NCBI GenBank assembly: GCA_905234275.1
Contig: CAJOHD010000005.1
Span: 124,001 to 188,000 of the forward strand
Source: an uncultured Bacteroidales bacterium
GTDB lineage: Bacteria; Bacteroidota; Bacteroidia; Bacteroidales; F082
Reading direction: 5' to 3'
DNA length: 64,000 nucleotides
Part shown: positions 62,940 to 64,000 of the stretch, in pieces
How positions within the stretch are numbered: the stretch's first letter is position 1
Layout: each line of letters starts with the position of its first letter
The notes under the pieces: generated by a model
The model's input: only the letters and a program-made list of their open reading frames with translations
The model's database searches: none
What the model was told of the DNA's origin: nothing
Program-made: the position numbers and the translations under genes

Positions 62940-63814
62940 CAGCTTTTCTTGCTTTGTTTAAACAGAAATTCCTTCTCTTCTTTGGTCAAGCTATCATATC
63001 CGCCTTTGCTAATCTTATCAAGTATTTCGTCGGTTCTCCGGTCTTCATCATGACGCTCTTTGTTGTAGTCCCAATCGGATTTTGGACGGCTGTCGCTAGA
63101 GTTCTTTTTTGTAAACCTCATTTTTAACCCGGCAGAACCTCCGTTTTTCCAATAAAGTATTAGCAAAAGTCCGAAAACCATGCCTCCTACGTGAGCAAAA
63201 TGCGCCACATTGTCGATTGATGAAAATCCTGAGAAAAGCTCGAGAAGACCGTAAATCAAAACGAACCATTTTGTCTTGATAGGTATCAGGAAATACAAGT
63301 AAATCCTGGAGTTTGGCCACATCATGCCGAATGCGAGAAGTATGCCGTAAACAGCACCTGAAGCGCCCACGGTGGTCAGCATGTTCAGATATTCGTCGAC
63401 AGGAATACTGCGATTGTTAAGTTGCACATACTCATAGTTTTGCACTATGTCATTAAGCTGGATATATTGCACGAGCTCCTGGGTCAATCCGGCACCTATT
63501 CCGCAAACCATGTAAAAGAACAGGAATCGTTTCGGTCCCCACGCGTTTTCGATGGCATTGCCGAACATCCATAACGCAAACATGTTGAAAAACAGATGTG
63601 CGAAACTGCCATGCATGAACATATAAGTCACGAACTGATACGGTCTGAAATCTGACGCTCCGATGTAATGCAAGCCAAGATAATTTGCCAAATCGATGTG
63701 CCAAACCATGTCCATTGCGATGGTTGCAAGGAAGAATATACCGTTGATTATCAGCAGGTTTTTTACCACCAAGGGTAAAATAGCAAAGCCTTGCGGTCTG
63801 AATTGATTGTCCAT
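62939..63814 (-). CDS. Rhomboid family intramembrane serine protease
   Basis: The 291-residue protein has six membrane helices in residues 15-215 with the active-site serine in GASGAVYG near 150-157 and the partner His in HFAHVGGMVFG near 201-211. HGSFAHLFFNMFALWMFG near 68-85 is the conserved H-x-x-x-N block. The C-terminal 75 residues are cytoplasmic and charged. It cuts substrates inside the membrane; target unknown. It is coupled to mutL upstream (TAATG overlap) and to uvrB downstream. Confidence 0.92.
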   Translation of the reverse strand: MDNQFRPQGFAILPLVVKNLLIINGIFFLATIAMDMVWHIDLANYLGLHYIGASDFRPYQFVTYMFMHGSFAHLFFNMFALWMFGNAIENAWGPKRFLFFYMVCGIGAGLTQELVQYIQLNDIVQNYEYVQLNNRSIPVDEYLNMLTTVGASGAVYGILLAFGMMWPNSRIYLYFLIPIKTKWFVLIYGLLELFSGFSSIDNVAHFAHVGGMVFGLLLILYWKNGGSAGLKMRFTKKNSSDSRPKSDWDYNKERHDEDRRTDEILDKISKGGYDSLTKEEKEFLFKQSKKS

Positions 63815-64000
63815 TAGTTTAAACGTGTTTTAATGTCGTCAGCATTGATGATTATGAAGATTTTCTTGCCATTTGGCGCCACTTCTGCCACCGCGCAGCC
63901 GAAAAGCCTGTCGATGATGTCCTGCATCTCCACAGAGCTCAATGTCTGACCTGCCTTCACTGCCATCTGTGATGCCAGCGAACGCGCTAAATTCAATTTT
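63814..64000 (-). CDS. mutL: DNA mismatch repair protein MutL, C-terminal end (partial)
   Basis: Only the last 62 codons lie in the window. They read LARSLASQMAVKAGQTLSSV and LFGCAVAEVAPNGKKIFI, the end of the MutL dimerisation domain, including the [A/S]xxxAVKxGxxLS and LFxCxxxxxxPxGK pattern of the family. The reading frame is open at the window edge; a TTG at 63996 is simply an internal codon. It heads the mutL-rhomboid-uvrB-gltS transcript as far as can be seen. Confidence 0.85.
   Translation of the reverse strand, partial: KLNLARSLASQMAVKAGQTLSSVEMQDIIDRLFGCAVAEVAPNGKKIFIIINADDIKTRLN

Overview
The window looks like chromosomal DNA of a Bacteroidota bacterium, probably order Bacteroidales. 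The evidence is promoters of the TAnnTTTG type close to start codons, almost no Shine-Dalgarno sites, a type IX secretion (T9SS) C-terminal sorting domain, and families typical of the phylum (DUF349, DUF3127, DUF4831, DUF4199, FISUMP, an APH-RapZ fusion). No tRNA or rRNA gene was seen. One SRP RNA and one FMN riboswitch are present.

Layout. 1-4.4 kb (minus): AddB-like nuclease (cut by the window edge), a MurU-like nucleotidyltransferase and an APH-RapZ fusion kinase. 4.6-7.5 kb: a DUF349 protein and chorismate synthase. 7.5-11.3 kb: FMN riboswitch and the riboflavin operon ribD-ribE-ribBA-ribH. 11.4-14.8 kb: nicotinate phosphoribosyltransferase, an EamA transporter, a uracil-DNA glycosylase-like protein and a small membrane protein. 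14.85-26.6 kb: a defence island. It holds a rhuM-like gene with an in-frame stop, then a type I restriction-modification locus in the order hsdR, DUF488 protein, possible dual-OB protein, hsdS, PrrC-like anticodon nuclease, hsdM, AbiH-like gene. Two inverted copies of a GC-rich, highly structured 250-bp element enclose it. 26.6-31.2 kb: further accessory genes (an McrA-head-like orphan, a Fic protein, TSCPD, a DUF4160/DUF2442-HTH pair, a zinc-ribbon protein, a thioesterase, a YgjP-like metallopeptidase). 31.3-37 kb (minus): HAD hydrolase, miaA, a CCA-adding-type nucleotidyltransferase, clpC. 37-41.5 kb: gyrA, a TPR protein, a DUF3127 protein. 41.5-49.4 kb: DUF4831, a sodium:solute symporter, the heptose genes gmhB and gmhA, DUF486, an ExoX-C-like protein, a glycosyltransferase, DUF4199, SRP RNA, an outer-membrane barrel and a lipoprotein. 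49.4-52.1 kb: a T9SS-exported FG-GAP protein. 52.2-59.2 kb (minus): a lysine-to-butyrate type operon kamE, atoA, (FISUMP gene inside), crt, hbd, bcd (disrupted), etfB, etfA. 59.5-64 kb (minus): mutL (partial), rhomboid, uvrB, gltS.

The strongest candidate for something new is the defence island. A type I R-M system carries an embedded ABC-ATPase with an Arg-x3-Glu...His triad like that of PrrC. It also carries a DUF488/possible-dual-OB pair between hsdR and hsdS, and an AbiH-like gene after hsdM. The flanking inverted elements keep several base-paired stems despite sequence differences.

The window is also unusually rich in small dispersed palindromic repeats of at least four families. Some lie in frame inside protein genes (the nucleotidyltransferase, the APH-RapZ fusion, ribD, clpC) or supply the last codons and stop (ribBA, miaA, the HAD gene). 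One cluster sits just upstream of kamE, whose partner kamD is absent from this window; atoA likewise lacks atoD here. Function calls rest on motif recognition by eye; no database search was possible.
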